Origin: Amborella trichopoda
Taxonomy: Eukaryota > Streptophyta > Magnoliopsida > Amborellales > Amborellaceae
Assembly: GCF_000471905.2 (NCBI RefSeq)
Contig: NW_006495778.1
Location: 1,285,704-1,349,703 of the forward strand
Direction: 5' to 3'
DNA length: 64,000 nt
Shown: piece by piece, positions 34,916-52,649 of the stretch
How the letters are laid out: each line of letters opens with the position of its first letter
How positions within the stretch are numbered: the stretch's first letter is position 1
Made by a program: the position numbers and the translations under genes
Notes under the pieces: model-generated
The model's database searches: none
Told to the model about the DNA's origin: nothing
The model's input: only the letters and a program-made list of their open reading frames with translations

Positions 34916-35504
34916 AACCTTAGTCCCCATTTCTCCTCCAAGGCAAAGTGGTGACGATGGGGGAGTAGCTCAAAAAGATAAAGAATCTCGTGTTAGTGGT
35001 GACTGGTGAACCCATGCAACATGATGTTGAGCAGGTGCAGCAGCCTCCACAACTCCAAGCACCTTACAGATTTGGTGTGGTAGGTTATTTCAAGCCTCTA
35101 AGAGGTATCCACTTACAGAGTATATCATGCTCACTGATGGTTGTGAACCAGAAAATTTTGAAAAAGCCATTTCATGAGAACAAGAGTGAATAGAGGACAG
35201 TTATGAAAGAGAGAACAGATTGCATAAAAATCATAGCTATGACTTGGTTCAGCTATCAAAGGGCCAAAACGGAATTAAAAATAAGGATGTCTTCAAGATA
35301 AAGTACAATAAGAGCGTGTTTGATAACAAGAAGTTAGAAGAGGAAGAAAGAACTTTACCTATTACTGTTGATGTTGTGTTTGATAAAAAGTGGAAGATAA
35401 TTTGAGAACTCCCCTTTACTGTTGAAGTTCCCACCTTTTAGGCTCAAGTAAAGTTCTATGGTAAACCATGGAACTTGAAAAGGGAACTTTTTATTTTGTC
35501 CATG

Positions 35505-35531
35505 ATATATATATATATATATATATATATA
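35505..35531. repeat. (AT)n microsatellite
   Basis: AT dinucleotide run in the copia reverse transcriptase region. Confidence 0.9.
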
Positions 35532-35599
35532 ATAGATATATAGATATTCATGAAATGTTTTTAGAACTAGTGGTACAAAAATTTTCTGTCCATGTGAAA

Positions 35600-36330
35600 T
35601 TAGGATTACAGTAAAATTTGAATCTTAAAATAGAGCAGTTATATGTTAAAACTGCATTCTTACATGGTGATTAAAAGGAAGAAATTTACATGGAGCAGCT
35701 AGAAGGGTACAAAATGAATGGCAATGAACACTTGGCTTGTAAGCTTAAGAAAAATGTATATGGGTTGAAACAGACCCCAAGGAAAAGGTACAAGAAATGT
35801 GATATATTTATGGTGAATCCAGGGTACAAGAGAATAGTTGCATGTCATTGTGTTTAGCTAAAATGATTTCCTAGAGGTAACTTTATTATTCTTTTGCTCT
35901 ATGTTGATGACATCTTATTGTTGGGCAAGATATTCATATGATTGACAGGATAAAGAAAGAATTAAGAAAATTGTTTGATGTGAAAGACTTGGGATAACCA
36001 AGACATGTTTTGAGTATGCAGACATATTTTTTAGTATGCAGATATTTATGACAAAAGCAAGGACTTTGTGGTAGTCTTAAAAGCGGTGCATTAGAAAGAT
36101 GCTTTTAAGAGATCTAATATGAAGAATGCAAATTCGGTTGGCAATCTAATTTAAGTGATAAATAGAGTCCTTCAAGCGAGTGAGAAGAAAGTGATAAAGA
36201 AAATTCAATATGCCTAAGTAGTTGGGAGTTTGATGTGCAATGGTGTGTACAAGGCCAACATAGCATATGCTGTAGTAGTATGTAAGCTCCTTGCAAATCT
36301 AGGTAGAGAATATTGAGGTACAAACTACTG
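35600..36330 (+). pseudogene. copia reverse transcriptase
   Basis: LKTAFLHGD-type text (LHSYMVIKRKK region), EEIYMEQLEGYKMNG, CKLKKNVYGLKQTPRKRYKK and the catalytic LLYVDDILLLG (YVDD at 35900-35911) identify the copia reverse transcriptase. Upstream, 35216-35320 reads WFSYQRAKTELK and similar in broken frames, the domain start. Several stops; a tail near 36180-36310 reads KIQYA(stop)VVGSLMC. Confidence 0.85.
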
Positions 36331-36379
36331 GATTTTCAAGTAAAAATGTCTTTATGTTTTGGACAAGTGAAGCCTCTTG

Positions 36380-36706
36380 GAGGGCTTCACAGGTGCAAAT
36401 ATGTCTGGGGATATTGATCCTAGAAAATCAACTTAGGGTCATTTGTTAGTTTTTGCAAAGGGAGAAGTGTCATGGCAATCCAAGTTGCAGAAGTTTGTGG
36501 CACTTCCCACAAAAGAAGCACCTGTTACTGAAGTAGGAAGTAGGCAAAGAGGTGTCGTGGATGAAATGATCTCCTGGGAGTCGGGTTGGAAGAAGACGAG
36601 TATGCGATTAAGTCAAAGGGTCATACATTTACCCAAAAACCCAATCAATTTGGATGGTTTTTATGTCCCCAAGAATTCAGAAAAATTCATACTATGTCCA
36701 GGGTGA
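36380..36706 (+). pseudogene. copia RNase H region
   Basis: GFTGANMSGDIDPRKST followed by GHLLVFAKGEVSWQSKLQKF and VALPTKEA is the C-terminal RNase H of copia. Frame shifts afterwards; a piece reading IHLPKNPINL (about 36620) is the usual IHLAKNP phrase. The catalytic Asp of GFTDAN is Gly here. Confidence 0.78.
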
Positions 36707-37470
36707 CATATGCCCTATGTGACTTAGGCCCTACAAAACCATATCATCGGGCAGACCATGATAACCATTATGAATCCTTCAAAAGACCTATGATCTACAA
36801 TCCATGGTCTTTACATCCTTTGCAACCAGCCCATTAGGTCATCATGACCAATGGACTATGGCTAGAAGAGAGAAATTCATAAGTTTTAGGAAGATTAGAA
36901 GCCTGTAGACTCGCAGCCTATTGACTCAACCACAACAAATGTATGTGCAGGTTCATGTTGGGCCAATTTCAGGGTTATAACCCCTGAAATCAACTTGAAT
37001 ATAGTCAATATGATTTTAGGCAGAAGAAACCTCGAGTACAATAGGGTTTCAAGGCTATGAGGCCACAAGGGTATAACTTCAGGAATAGTTGCAGGCCTGT
37101 TTTCTTGCTGAAAACATATATACTCAGAGAACATACACCCTGAAAATAACATGTGTAACTGACAGACCTCCACTCATGAATTGGGGCTCAAATGACAATG
37201 AAATGTAGCCATTTTGGGACGCAAAGTATGGGTTTATAGTTTTTATTTTTCAGACATTGAGATGAGGATTGAGGCACCTCAACCATTTTCGTGATATCAG
37301 ATGGTAACAAACTGTTCTAAATTAAAATGCCAGCATGGACTACTCCCCCTTTTCCCCAAACCCTTTTTTTTCTTGCCACCTGCCATTGTTCAACATCTTA
37401 GGTCCACTGCTAAAAATGCGGTTGCTAAATTAACCTCCCTTCTATAAATTTCAAATTTGGAAAAGGATAA
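36707..37470. other. Unassigned sequence downstream of the copia element
   Basis: The 3' LTR is expected here, but no match to 32340-32621 was seen. No gene. Confidence 0.4.
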
Positions 37471-37479
37471 AGAGTCTAA

Positions 37480-37665
37480 CAATTACGGCCAGTGAGTGAT
37501 ATCTTGAAACTTTTGGGGGAGATATCCTGCAACTACTTGCAACAAAAAATACATGAAATATAATTAGATGGGAGGTGGGGCTTTAAATTCCTCTGGTTTC
37601 TTCATAGAGATGGTGGTGGTGTTGATTACTTGCCCCATAAAAACCAATAAAAATGTCAGACATTA
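37480..37665 (+). pseudogene. Second scrap of the ENTH gene 3' exon
   Basis: AGATGGGAGGTGGGGCTTTA at 37567 and AAAACCAATAAAAATG at 37638 match 31986 and 32120 in the ENTH pseudogene, with a deletion between. One frame of both reads MGGGALN / MGAGALN and KTNKN / QTNKN. It is a shortened duplicate on the same strand, about 5.5 kb away, on the other side of the copia element. Confidence 0.6.
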
Positions 37666-37931
37666 CGCCCTCCGCTCTTAACACACACAACGAGAGAGAG
37701 AGAGAGAGAGATAGAGATTGCCTTCAGCATCAGAGCATCAGTAAGATCACGAAAATTGCAAAAAAAAATAGATCCCGTGATTATTTATTATTGAAGGGGC
37801 ATTCTTTATCCTTCAGTTACATCCCCACACAATCACCCAATTATCCAGGGGCAGGAATACAAATTTTGTCAAAAAACCTAAAACAAAATAAGAAGGAACA
37901 GAAATAAGTGCACTCAACTGATGGAATACGT

Positions 37932-45277
<7,346 letters not shown>

Positions 45278-45279
45278 GA

Positions 45280-45683
45280 CCTAGGCTCTAAACAATCATA
45301 TTAGAACGTATCTCAAAATTTTCACTAGAAGTGGTTGTTTTGATGTTTAAATAATCAAATATCTTTAAATTGATCATCTCGACACCAAGATGTGTGGTTG
45401 TTTTGATGTTTAAATAATCAAATATCTTTAAATTGATCATCTCGACACCAAGATGTATAGACTTGAAAAAAATATAGATTTCAAGTTTTGGAAATAGTGT
45501 ATCTCATAAGGCATTTTTAAACTGTCAATTTTTAAGGCATTTATATTATTTTTTAAGCTTTAAATTTTATAATTAAAAATCAAAATATGTTTTAAAGGTA
45601 GGCAAAAAATTTTAGTATTAAAACCATATTTCTCAATACTATTTGAAGGTGGCACTAATTTCATTGTTTAGAGCCTTGGCTCG
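45280..45683. mobile_element. MITE copy A
   Basis: Bounded by CCTAGGCTCTAAACAATCAT at the left and TCATTGTTTAGAGCCTTGGC at the right, inverted repeats of about 25 bp. The interior is AT-rich and non-coding and contains a 63-bp tandem duplication (45331-45456). Shares blocks with copies B and C, in the opposite orientation. Confidence 0.78.
45331..45456. repeat. 63-bp tandem duplication inside MITE copy A
   Basis: Two identical-looking units starting GTGGTTGTTTTGATGTTTAA at 45331 and 45394. Copies B and C have one unit each. Confidence 0.93.
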
Positions 45684-45710
45684 AAAAAAATATCATGGGT
45701 AGATTTTTGT

Positions 45711-46044
45711 ATAGAGCCGAGCGTTAAACAATCAAAGTAAAGCTCACCTTCAAATAGCGTGGAAAAATGTGGTTTCAATACTGAAAATCTTTATGGCAGT
45801 CTTAAAATATGATTTTGTTGTTAATTATGAAAAAGTATAAATCGAACTATCTATAAAAACTTAAAAATCTTTAAATTAACCGTTAAAAAATACATTACAA
45901 AATACATTAATTTCAAACTTGAAACCTATATTTTTCTCTGCCTATGCATCTTGATGTGATCAATTTGATGACATTAAGCATCAAAACAACCTCTTCTAAT
46001 GAAATTTTTGAGATCAGCCCTAATTTGATTGTTTAGAGCCTCTT
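45711..46044. mobile_element. MITE copy B
   Basis: ATAGAGCCGAGCGTTAAACA at the left and TTGATTGTTTAGAGCC at the right. The interior reads ACCTTCAAATA, AAAATGTGGTTTCAATACTG and CATCTTGATGTGATCAATTT, matching copy C in the same direction and copy A inverted. It lies 27 bp from copy A. Confidence 0.75.
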
Positions 46045-46367
46045 GTTAAAATAAACTTCTCCTAAACGTAATAATCATAAAGAAATAAGCAAAAAGGCAG
46101 AAAGCGGCTTCGGTTTTTGTTTGTTAGAGAGAGAAAGGAGAAATTGAGTTAGAGAGAGAGAGAGAAAGTAAAAAAAAGGTATGGTGTCTTTCATATGTCA
46201 CGGAGATTTTTAGCACATTCGACGAATATCCTTCCCTTTTGGCATCATGTGTCAGCGTCTCCTCTGTGTTTCTGACATGGCAAAATGGATATCCTTTGCA
46301 AATTCTTTGGGCCCGTATAGTCTGCTTCCACTGTACACAATTTTGTCTTCAAGGAAAATAATTCTGG
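46045..46367. other. Non-coding sequence
   Basis: GA-rich at 46120-46180; no gene recognised. Confidence 0.45.
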
Positions 46368-46560
46368 CTGACAAGGGCCGCCCGGACTTAAAAAAATTGG
46401 CCCTGGGCCACGAAATGTGGGCCGAAGTTTGGGCCTACGCCAGGTCCAGGTTGGTCTGTCTGCCCCTGTAATTCCCCTTCATTTTTTTAGTGTTTTGTAT
46501 TAGGCGGGCAAGGCCACCACTGGCTCGGCCCCGGCCCAAAAAGAACTACCATAATATAGA
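46368..46560. mobile_element. hAT-type MITE remnant, GGGCC-rich
   Basis: GGCTGACAAGGGCCGCCCGG then repeated GGCCC/GGGCC phrases (GGCCCTGGGCCACGAAATGT). Similar to 30419-30640, including the shared phrase CCTGGGCCAC. Confidence 0.5.
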
Positions 46561-47116
46561 GAAATTACTTTAGAGTATTTGTGGAAAAGTAAATTTAAAT
46601 TTTCTATCAATAAAGTAAATTTAAATTTTGAATTCCTAAACACTTAGATTCCGTGGTTTAAAAAACGGATCGGTGCTCCCGATCGGGTATCCCAAAAACC
46701 CATCCTGATCGGTGAATCGGCGTTTCAGATCGGAAATCGGTTGAATTCAACCTTAAAAAAATTTAAAAAAATTATTAAAAATCATTATAAATGTTGGTTT
46801 TTAAGAATCCAATAAGATATGAGGGTATTACATTAATAACTTTTATTTTTTTACATCAATATATGAATATTGAGATATTCTTTTCCTGTATGAAGATTCT
46901 CATCAAACATTTATTAAAACCTAACTAAATACAATATTATACATTGAAATTAGAATTAATTGGTTTGTATTTTATTATTTTATCATCATTTTACTATATA
47001 AATAAGAATAAATTAGAAATTTGTCTTAAAATATTATTTAATTTAAAAAATCTAATTTACAACCATAACAAAACATAATACATTGCATAATTCATAATGT
47101 AAATAAATTAATAAAT

Positions 47117-47642
47117 NNNNNNNNNNNNNNNNNNNNNNNNNNNNNNNNNNNNNNNNNNNNNNNNNNNNNNNNNNNNNNNNNNNNNNNNNNNNNNNNNNNN
47201 NNNNNNNNNNNNNNNNNNNNNNNNNNNNNNNNNNNNNNNNNNNNNNNNNNNNNNNNNNNNNNNNNNNNNNNNNNNNNNNNNNNNNNNNNNNNNNNNNNNN
47301 NNNNNNNNNNNNNNNNNNNNNNNNNNNNNNNNNNNNNNNNNNNNNNNNNNNNNNNNNNNNNNNNNNNNNNNNNNNNNNNNNNNNNNNNNNNNNNNNNNNN
47401 NNNNNNNNNNNNNNNNNNNNNNNNNNNNNNNNNNNNNNNNNNNNNNNNNNNNNNNNNNNNNNNNNNNNNNNNNNNNNNNNNNNNNNNNNNNNNNNNNNNN
47501 NNNNNNNNNNNNNNNNNNNNNNNNNNNNNNNNNNNNNNNNNNNNNNNNNNNNNNNNNNNNNNNNNNNNNNNNNNNNNNNNNNNNNNNNNNNNNNNNNNNN
47601 NNNNNNNNNNNNNNNNNNNNNNNNNNNNNNNNNNNNNNNNNN
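47117..47642. other. Assembly gap (526 N)
   Basis: Run of undetermined bases in AT-rich sequence. Confidence 1.
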
Positions 47643-48097
47643 TTGATAAAGTAATTTAAAAATAACTTATTAAGTGGTATAAGTTAGTGTTATTTTTCTC
47701 TCTTAAAATATCCATAAACTAATTTTTTTTAATATTCAATAAACTAATATTAGTATTTTTTTTTTTATTATTAATATCCTATAAGCTAGTACTATTTTTT
47801 TTAATTGTAATTAGCTAATAGCCTAATATTAATCATATAATGAAATAATCTCATAAGATAATAGCTTAATAGTATTAGTCTCTTTATTTTGATTTTTTTG
47901 TAAGTAAATTTAATTTTTTTTCGTAAAAAATAGGGGTGGTGGGCTTTATCACTTAATTATTATTTTTCATAATTTTATTTCTTTTTTTATCATGTAATTT
48001 AATACCGCGCACACACCCTCTTATTGATGGCACAGCCATCCCTACCTCAGTATTAATCTATATACTTATTTAATGCGATAATTGGATAATGATAATT

Positions 48098-48250
48098 GTC
48101 CCACATCGAAGAGATTTGGGACATAAAAGCCATATAAAATGAGCTGAAACAACATTGACGATGTTGGGGAGTAGGATGATGTGCAAGGTCTACGCAAGAC
48201 CAAAATGGCTTTAAAGGTTTTTAATAATAAAATGGGAATCTTGTTTTTTC
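48098..48250 (+). promoter_or_regulatory. USE-like motif and TATA box of Pol III spacing; possible small RNA
   Basis: GTCCCACATCG at 48098-48108 is the upstream sequence element of plant snRNA genes. TATAAA follows at 48133-48138 with 24 bp between, the spacing of Pol III U6-type promoters. About 25-110 bases further come two short stem-loops (AACATTGACGATGTT, GGTCTACGCAAGACC) and a T6 run at about 48243. The downstream sequence matches no RNA I know. Against it: TCCCACATCG also occurs in LTR and TRIM ends, and here it forms a hairpin with TGGGACA at 48117. Confidence 0.3.
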
Positions 48251-48419
48251 TTGGATCTAGAATGGCTTAGAGCGATACTGGATCGCCTGATTCTGGATCA
48301 GATCACCGATTTTTCAAACACTGCTTAGATCTATCTATTAAAAAAAGGGCTCCCCCTACCATCCAGCCGTTCAATTTTGATCAAGAGAGTCACTCACCGT
48401 TTGATCTTAGATCCGATGT

Positions 48420-48830
48420 CTCAAAGTATTTATTTTTAGTTTTTTTTATACAGATTGTATGAATATGAAATTTGGTATGTGCCATCTTCTCATTGGGGAG
48501 CACCTATAAAAAATATTAAAAATAATTTTTCTATAAAATATAATGACCAAAATACCCTTTAAATTTTCAAGGGTATTTTGGTCATTTTATTTTATTGAAA
48601 ATATTCTTTTTATATTTTTCGTTAATGAGAGTTTAATAGAGGAATGGACGTCCAAAATTTGGTGTCAAAACAGTTTATAAAAATAAAAATAAAAAAAAAA
48701 TAGTGTAAAGACATGACATGATTGGGGCAATCTTAGCCATCCATTTAGAGTGGGCGGTTAGACAAAGAAGAGGATAGAACTTCTATACTGTAGGGCAAGC
48801 ATAGAAACCTTTCTCTAAAAAAAAAAAAAG
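48420..48830. mobile_element. Duplicated non-autonomous element, copy 1 (with internal hairpin)
   Basis: Direct copy of 51781-52195, sharing CGTTTGATCTTAGATCCGA, ATGAATATGAAATTTGGTA, GAGGAATGGACGTCCAAAAT and GATAGAACTTCTATAC in order. It contains the stem ATGACCAAAATACCC / GGGTATTTTGGTCAT at 48541-48585. Non-coding, about 410 bp, MITE-like, but no certain terminal inverted repeats. Confidence 0.65.
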
Positions 48831-49519
48831 AGAAAAATATACAATTAAACAATTTACTTTTGTTACAAAATGGTCACAATTAATCTTGACTAGAAATTGG
48901 GTGGTTGTATTTATTTCATTGCCAACTCAAAGTTCAATAGAAATTTTCTTAAACTTTATGGCACACAAAAACTATCATATTTCACATCAGATAGTGATAA
49001 GTAATTGTGACCTCCTTATAGCAAAGATGAATGGCATCATTTTATACAATCCTCCAAAAAAAATTAAAAACTTGGACAGTCCCTATTTAAAATAGGTAAT
49101 TATGTTCTTCCCATGCCTATAAAATGCATATGATTTTTTATTTTTTTTGCTTTTTTTATGTTAGTTGCTTGGTTGAGAAAGCTACAACCCATTATTTGAG
49201 GCCCTAAAAATAATCCTTGATGATAGCCCGAGAGTAAATGAATGATAAAAGTGATTTTTAACGATACCCAGAGAGTGAAGGAATGATATTCTCTGCCCTT
49301 CCTATGCACCATGTGTATTGTATATGGTTCAGCAGATCCACCTTCTTTTGTCCTAAATAACGGTGCTGACGATTCACCATCCTTTGGTCATAAATGACAT
49401 GCTCATCTCCACTGCATGTGAGTGCATAGCACTGGGTATTACAACGTGGCATCCACCATTTAAGATGATGCCGGATGGTGGAGATTAAACATAGTGAGGG
49501 CAACTGGAACTTGTTTTTA
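48831..49519. other. Non-coding sequence
   Basis: No gene recognised. A minus-strand frame 49503-49258 has no known domain. Confidence 0.4.
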
Positions 49520-49522
49520 CAG

Positions 49523-49617
49523 GGAAATTTTTGACTATTTATGGATTTATCACGTCTTCATCTTTGTACCGTGGCCATGCTAATCTCCTCTGTATCGTGC
49601 CAATTTTATTGGATGTC
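49523..49617 (-). pseudogene. U6 snRNA pseudogene
   Basis: Read on the minus strand: GACATCC, AATAAAATTGG, ACGATACAGAG, AGATTAGCATGGCC, then GATGAAGACG and AAATAGTC follow plant U6 snRNA in order and spacing, with roughly one change in five bases, more towards the 3' half. The 5' stem-loop (GTCCCTTCGGG) is missing, the ACAGAG box is kept. No U6 promoter elements stand upstream on this strand and no T-run terminates it, so it is a retro-copied or decayed pseudogene rather than a working spliceosomal RNA gene. Confidence 0.85.
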
Positions 49618-49620
49618 TTC

Positions 49621-50159
49621 CTACTAATAATTAATCTTCTCTTATCGTGGTCAAGGAGGATGGATGTCTCCTGTTGTGCACCACAGTCGAGGGTTATTCT
49701 GCGGTAAATTTTATCGTGAAGGAAATCAATAATATAATTCATGTGATCATGGTGATAATATGGCTATGATTGTCATCTCCATCGTGGATCCTACCAAACG
49801 TGTCGTTGAAATGGAACATAAGAAAGCCGTGGTCCTGGTCCACCGAGAATGATCGCTTTTATATCATCATTATTATCGAAGTTTTTTCCAACTAATTTGG
49901 ATCTGCTATACGAATTCTGGTCTATTAAGAGTTACACTCGTGTGAAGTCATAAGACCCACATATCTTTCTCGGTACCTCTAACTATGTCTTTTTGGGTTT
50001 ATTCTTTTTCCGTTTTTAGCCTTCCACTTGAACCAACTTGCACCTCTTAACAAGTATTGTATTGGGTATGCGCTGCACATGTTAAATAACTGCAATTTTG
50101 TATAATTGGGCCTTCAGCCCCTATGGAAGATGTATTACTGAGCTTATAGAATATGTGAA
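49621..50159. other. Non-coding sequence
   Basis: No gene recognised. Confidence 0.4.
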
Positions 50160-50345
50160 CAGGTGCCCCAATTTATACAGTTAAAAAGTTGTGTACTATT
50201 AAATAAACTCGCATATGTAATGAACCACCTTCTTAATATGGGTAAGTATAAAAGAAAAGAAAATATTGCTTCAAAAAATAAGTACGGGTTTCTATATTTC
50301 CATACTGGTTTCTATATTTCCATACTCCCCCTCAAACTCAAGATG
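50160..50345 (+). mobile_element. Retrotransposon-like terminal segment, copy 1
   Basis: CCAATTTATACAGTTAAAAAG to TATTTCCATACTCCCCCTCA. Its first 160 bp recur at 52193-52330. The phrase ACTCCCCCTCAAACTCAAGA resembles that of plant copia elements near their LTRs. A short internal repeat (GTTTCTATATTTCCATACT twice) is present. Confidence 0.45.
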
Positions 50346-50546
50346 AGTTAACTCAAGATGCATTAAGAAAGAGTAACTTAAGTTTGGACAACTAAGGAAA
50401 GTTTTAGTAACAAAAAATGAATAAAAGAAGCTTCAGCAACTGCTAATTAGCGATCTTCAGAAACCGATGCCTCGAACAAAAGTCCTGCATAACAACAAAT
50501 CAACGAGCCTCTAGAACAAACAGGATCCAGTAATAAAAAAAAAAAA

Positions 50547-50722
50547 AACTCGATCATCACACGGGATAGAGTAACGGAAAAGTCCATCATCCAATAGGAT
50601 TAAGTAATGGAAAACTCAATCATTAAACATGATCGAGTAACAAAAAACTTGATCATCAAATATGATCAAGTAACGAAAGATTTAATCATCAACCAGGGTC
50701 GAGAAATTCTATCATCAAACAG
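50547..50722. repeat. 33-bp tandem array of imperfect palindromes
   Basis: Five units start at 50547, 50580, 50613, 50646 and 50679, with a partial unit on each side. Each unit pairs ACTCGATCAT-like with ATGATCGAGT-like halves around a short loop; the fourth unit is perfect (ACTTGATCAT, ATGATCAAGT). Because 33 is a multiple of three a plus-strand frame stays open (50607-50795) and reads an 11-residue repeat of the type NLIIKYDQVTK, with no known homologue. Confidence 0.88.
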
Positions 50723-50729
50723 GAGGCAC

Positions 50730-51780
50730 TTGGAAGTGCCAACAGAAATCAACGGCAGATCAATAGGCATAGTTGGACCTTGGATTCGGAGATGAAAACA
50801 ATAAGATCCAAAAAGATCATAGAGTCGAAACATGACTTGGTAGATAGACAAATCACAGATTCAAAATATGACTCGATGACTATTTTACAGATAGTGCAGA
50901 TTGGCCGTTTTCAGAAGCCATTTTCAAAAGTGGATTTAGAGGCAGGTTTTAAATTTGGCTCACCAAAGGTCCGATATCAGAAGGGAGTAAGCCCTAGTCG
51001 CATTTAGCAATCCTACGAGGTGCTGCTCCTAATTAGGAGCAAAAGAAAAGAAAAGATGGATAATGCCTCAATCTGAACCAACCAAAGAGCAAAGGCAGTG
51101 AAAATTACAGTCGGATATTCTTTAGGGCTATGTATGAAAAAAACCATGACCGTGGCTACGGTGGATTTAGTGAGAGAAAGTAACGGCTTTAACCACGATC
51201 ACGTATTTTTTTCGAATTCTTCACAGATTCCGACAGTTGAAATTATGTCGGTGAGGACGGTGCTTGGTTACAAGCTGCTCCTTTTATGGCGTCGTTCTTA
51301 TCATCCGAACCAAATTGTCTCGATGCCAACATCATCAAGGCAATGCCTTCCAAACCAACTCCAAGAAAGACAAAAAGAACCCACTTTGGAAAACCCCAAA
51401 TTTTATTTTATTTTTTTATAGTACAAACCCTCAACTATGAGGACTGCATCAAGCAAACAACTAAGGACATAACCCAGAAAGAAAATGCAATGGGAAGAGG
51501 GAGAATAAGAACATTGAGAAAACCCTCGTTGTGTAGTAGAAAACCTTGTCCTGTAAGATAAAACAAAAGTAATAGATAGCACAAGGTGCAAGTAATGGAA
51601 ATTCAAAAAATAGAAACCAAACCTTTAGTTGTTAAAAAAAGAGAGGAAAGGAGGCAAACAAGGAAAGAAAGGCGGTGATCACTTGTTGAAGGGGCTGAGA
51701 TTTTGCTGAGAGACAACGAAGGTGGAGAAAATTTCAACGAAATTTACAGGGAAAATTTGTAATGAAATTGGAAAGGGAGA
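50730..51780. other. Unassigned sequence
   Basis: No domain recognised in open frames 50780-51007, 51098-51421 or 51286-51561. Could be leader or internal sequence of the retrotransposon whose ends are at 50160 and 52193. Confidence 0.35.
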
Positions 51781-52195
51781 CGTTTGATCTTAGATCCGAC
51801 ATCTCAAAGTTTTTTTTTTTTTATACAAATTGTATGAATATGAAATTTGGTAAGTGTCATCTTCTCATTTAAGCGCACCTATAAAAAATATTTAAAATAA
51901 TTTTTCAATAAAATATAATGATCAAAATACCCCTTAAAATTTTTAAAGGTATTTTGATCATTTTGTTTTATTAAAAATATTTTTTTATGTTTTTTTTTAG
52001 TGCGAGTTTAATAGAGGAATGGACGTCCAAAATTTTCTGGCAAAGTAGTTTATAAAGAAAAAAAATAAAATAAAATAGTATAGAGACGTGACATTGTGAT
52101 TGAAGCAATCTTAACCCTCCATTCAGAATGGACGGTTGGATAAAGGGGAAGATAGAACTTCTATACCATAGGAGAACCATAGAAAGCTTGTCCTC
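51781..52195. mobile_element. Duplicated non-autonomous element, copy 2 (with internal hairpin)
   Basis: Same direction as copy 1 at 48420. The stem here reads ATGATCAAAATACC / GGTATTTTGATCAT (51917-51962). It joins directly to a copy of the 50160 segment. Confidence 0.65.
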
Positions 52196-52330
52196 AATTT
52201 ATATCGTTACAAAATTGTGTACCAATAAAAAAACTAACATATGTAATGAACCACTTTCCTAATATAAGTACACAAAAAAGAAAAAAAAAATTATTCCAAA
52301 AAATAAGTGTTGAGTTCTATATTTCCACAG
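52193..52330 (+). mobile_element. Retrotransposon-like terminal segment, copy 2
   Basis: CAATTTATATCGTTACAAAA, then ATATGTAATGAACCACTTTC and TTCTATATTTCCA, collinear with 50168-50320. Confidence 0.5.
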
Positions 52331-52640
52331 CACATGAGTTATGTATGGGGATTTGATGGTACTTGTAAAGAAAGATTTGAGTTTTTCGGAGTTAAGAGTT
52401 GCTGCATGCTGTAGGCATCGCACGAGAAAGTATTGCAGCTTGGTGGAGTAGCCACAAAAGCACTCTGTTTTGCCACAATATTACTTGAAAATGGGGTTTA
52501 AAGTTAAAGAACAGGAAGATTATCAAGTACTTTGATATTCCACCAATAGGTTATAGAACTTTACCTGGATTGGTGAGAAATATAAGATACTTGCAAACGC
52601 AAAAGCTCTTTCATTTAATAGGGTACATGCCACAAACCTC
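52331..52640. other. Non-coding sequence
   Basis: No gene recognised. Confidence 0.4.
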
Positions 52641-52649
52641 TCGTACAAA

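Larger units (their letters stand above)
32800..36700 (+). mobile_element. Ty1/copia retrotransposon (Tnt1-like), decayed internal region
   Basis: Order on the plus strand: gag (32841-33590), protease/gag-pre-integrase (33590-34160), integrase (34160-34550, then duplicated filler 34554-34915), linker with chromodomain-free end (34990-35200), reverse transcriptase (35230-36330), RNase H (36380-36700). That is the copia order. Frames change many times and stops are frequent, so it is dead. It sits between two scraps of the ENTH gene. Confidence 0.85.
46651..48330. mobile_element. Possible hAT-like element with inverted ends, interrupted by an assembly gap
   Basis: The left end (CGTGGTTTAAAAAACGGATC, 46652) and the complement of the right end (CAGTGTTTGAAAAATCGGTG, ending at 48328) are alike, and both continue with GATCGG/GATCC-rich sequence. 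The interior is AT-rich and contains the 526-N gap. A relative without the far end lies at 52650-52900. No transposase was seen in the parts that are sequenced. Confidence 0.45.

Noticed and set aside
50547..50722. 33-bp units considered as a CRISPR array
   Set aside because: Tandem without spacers, plant context.
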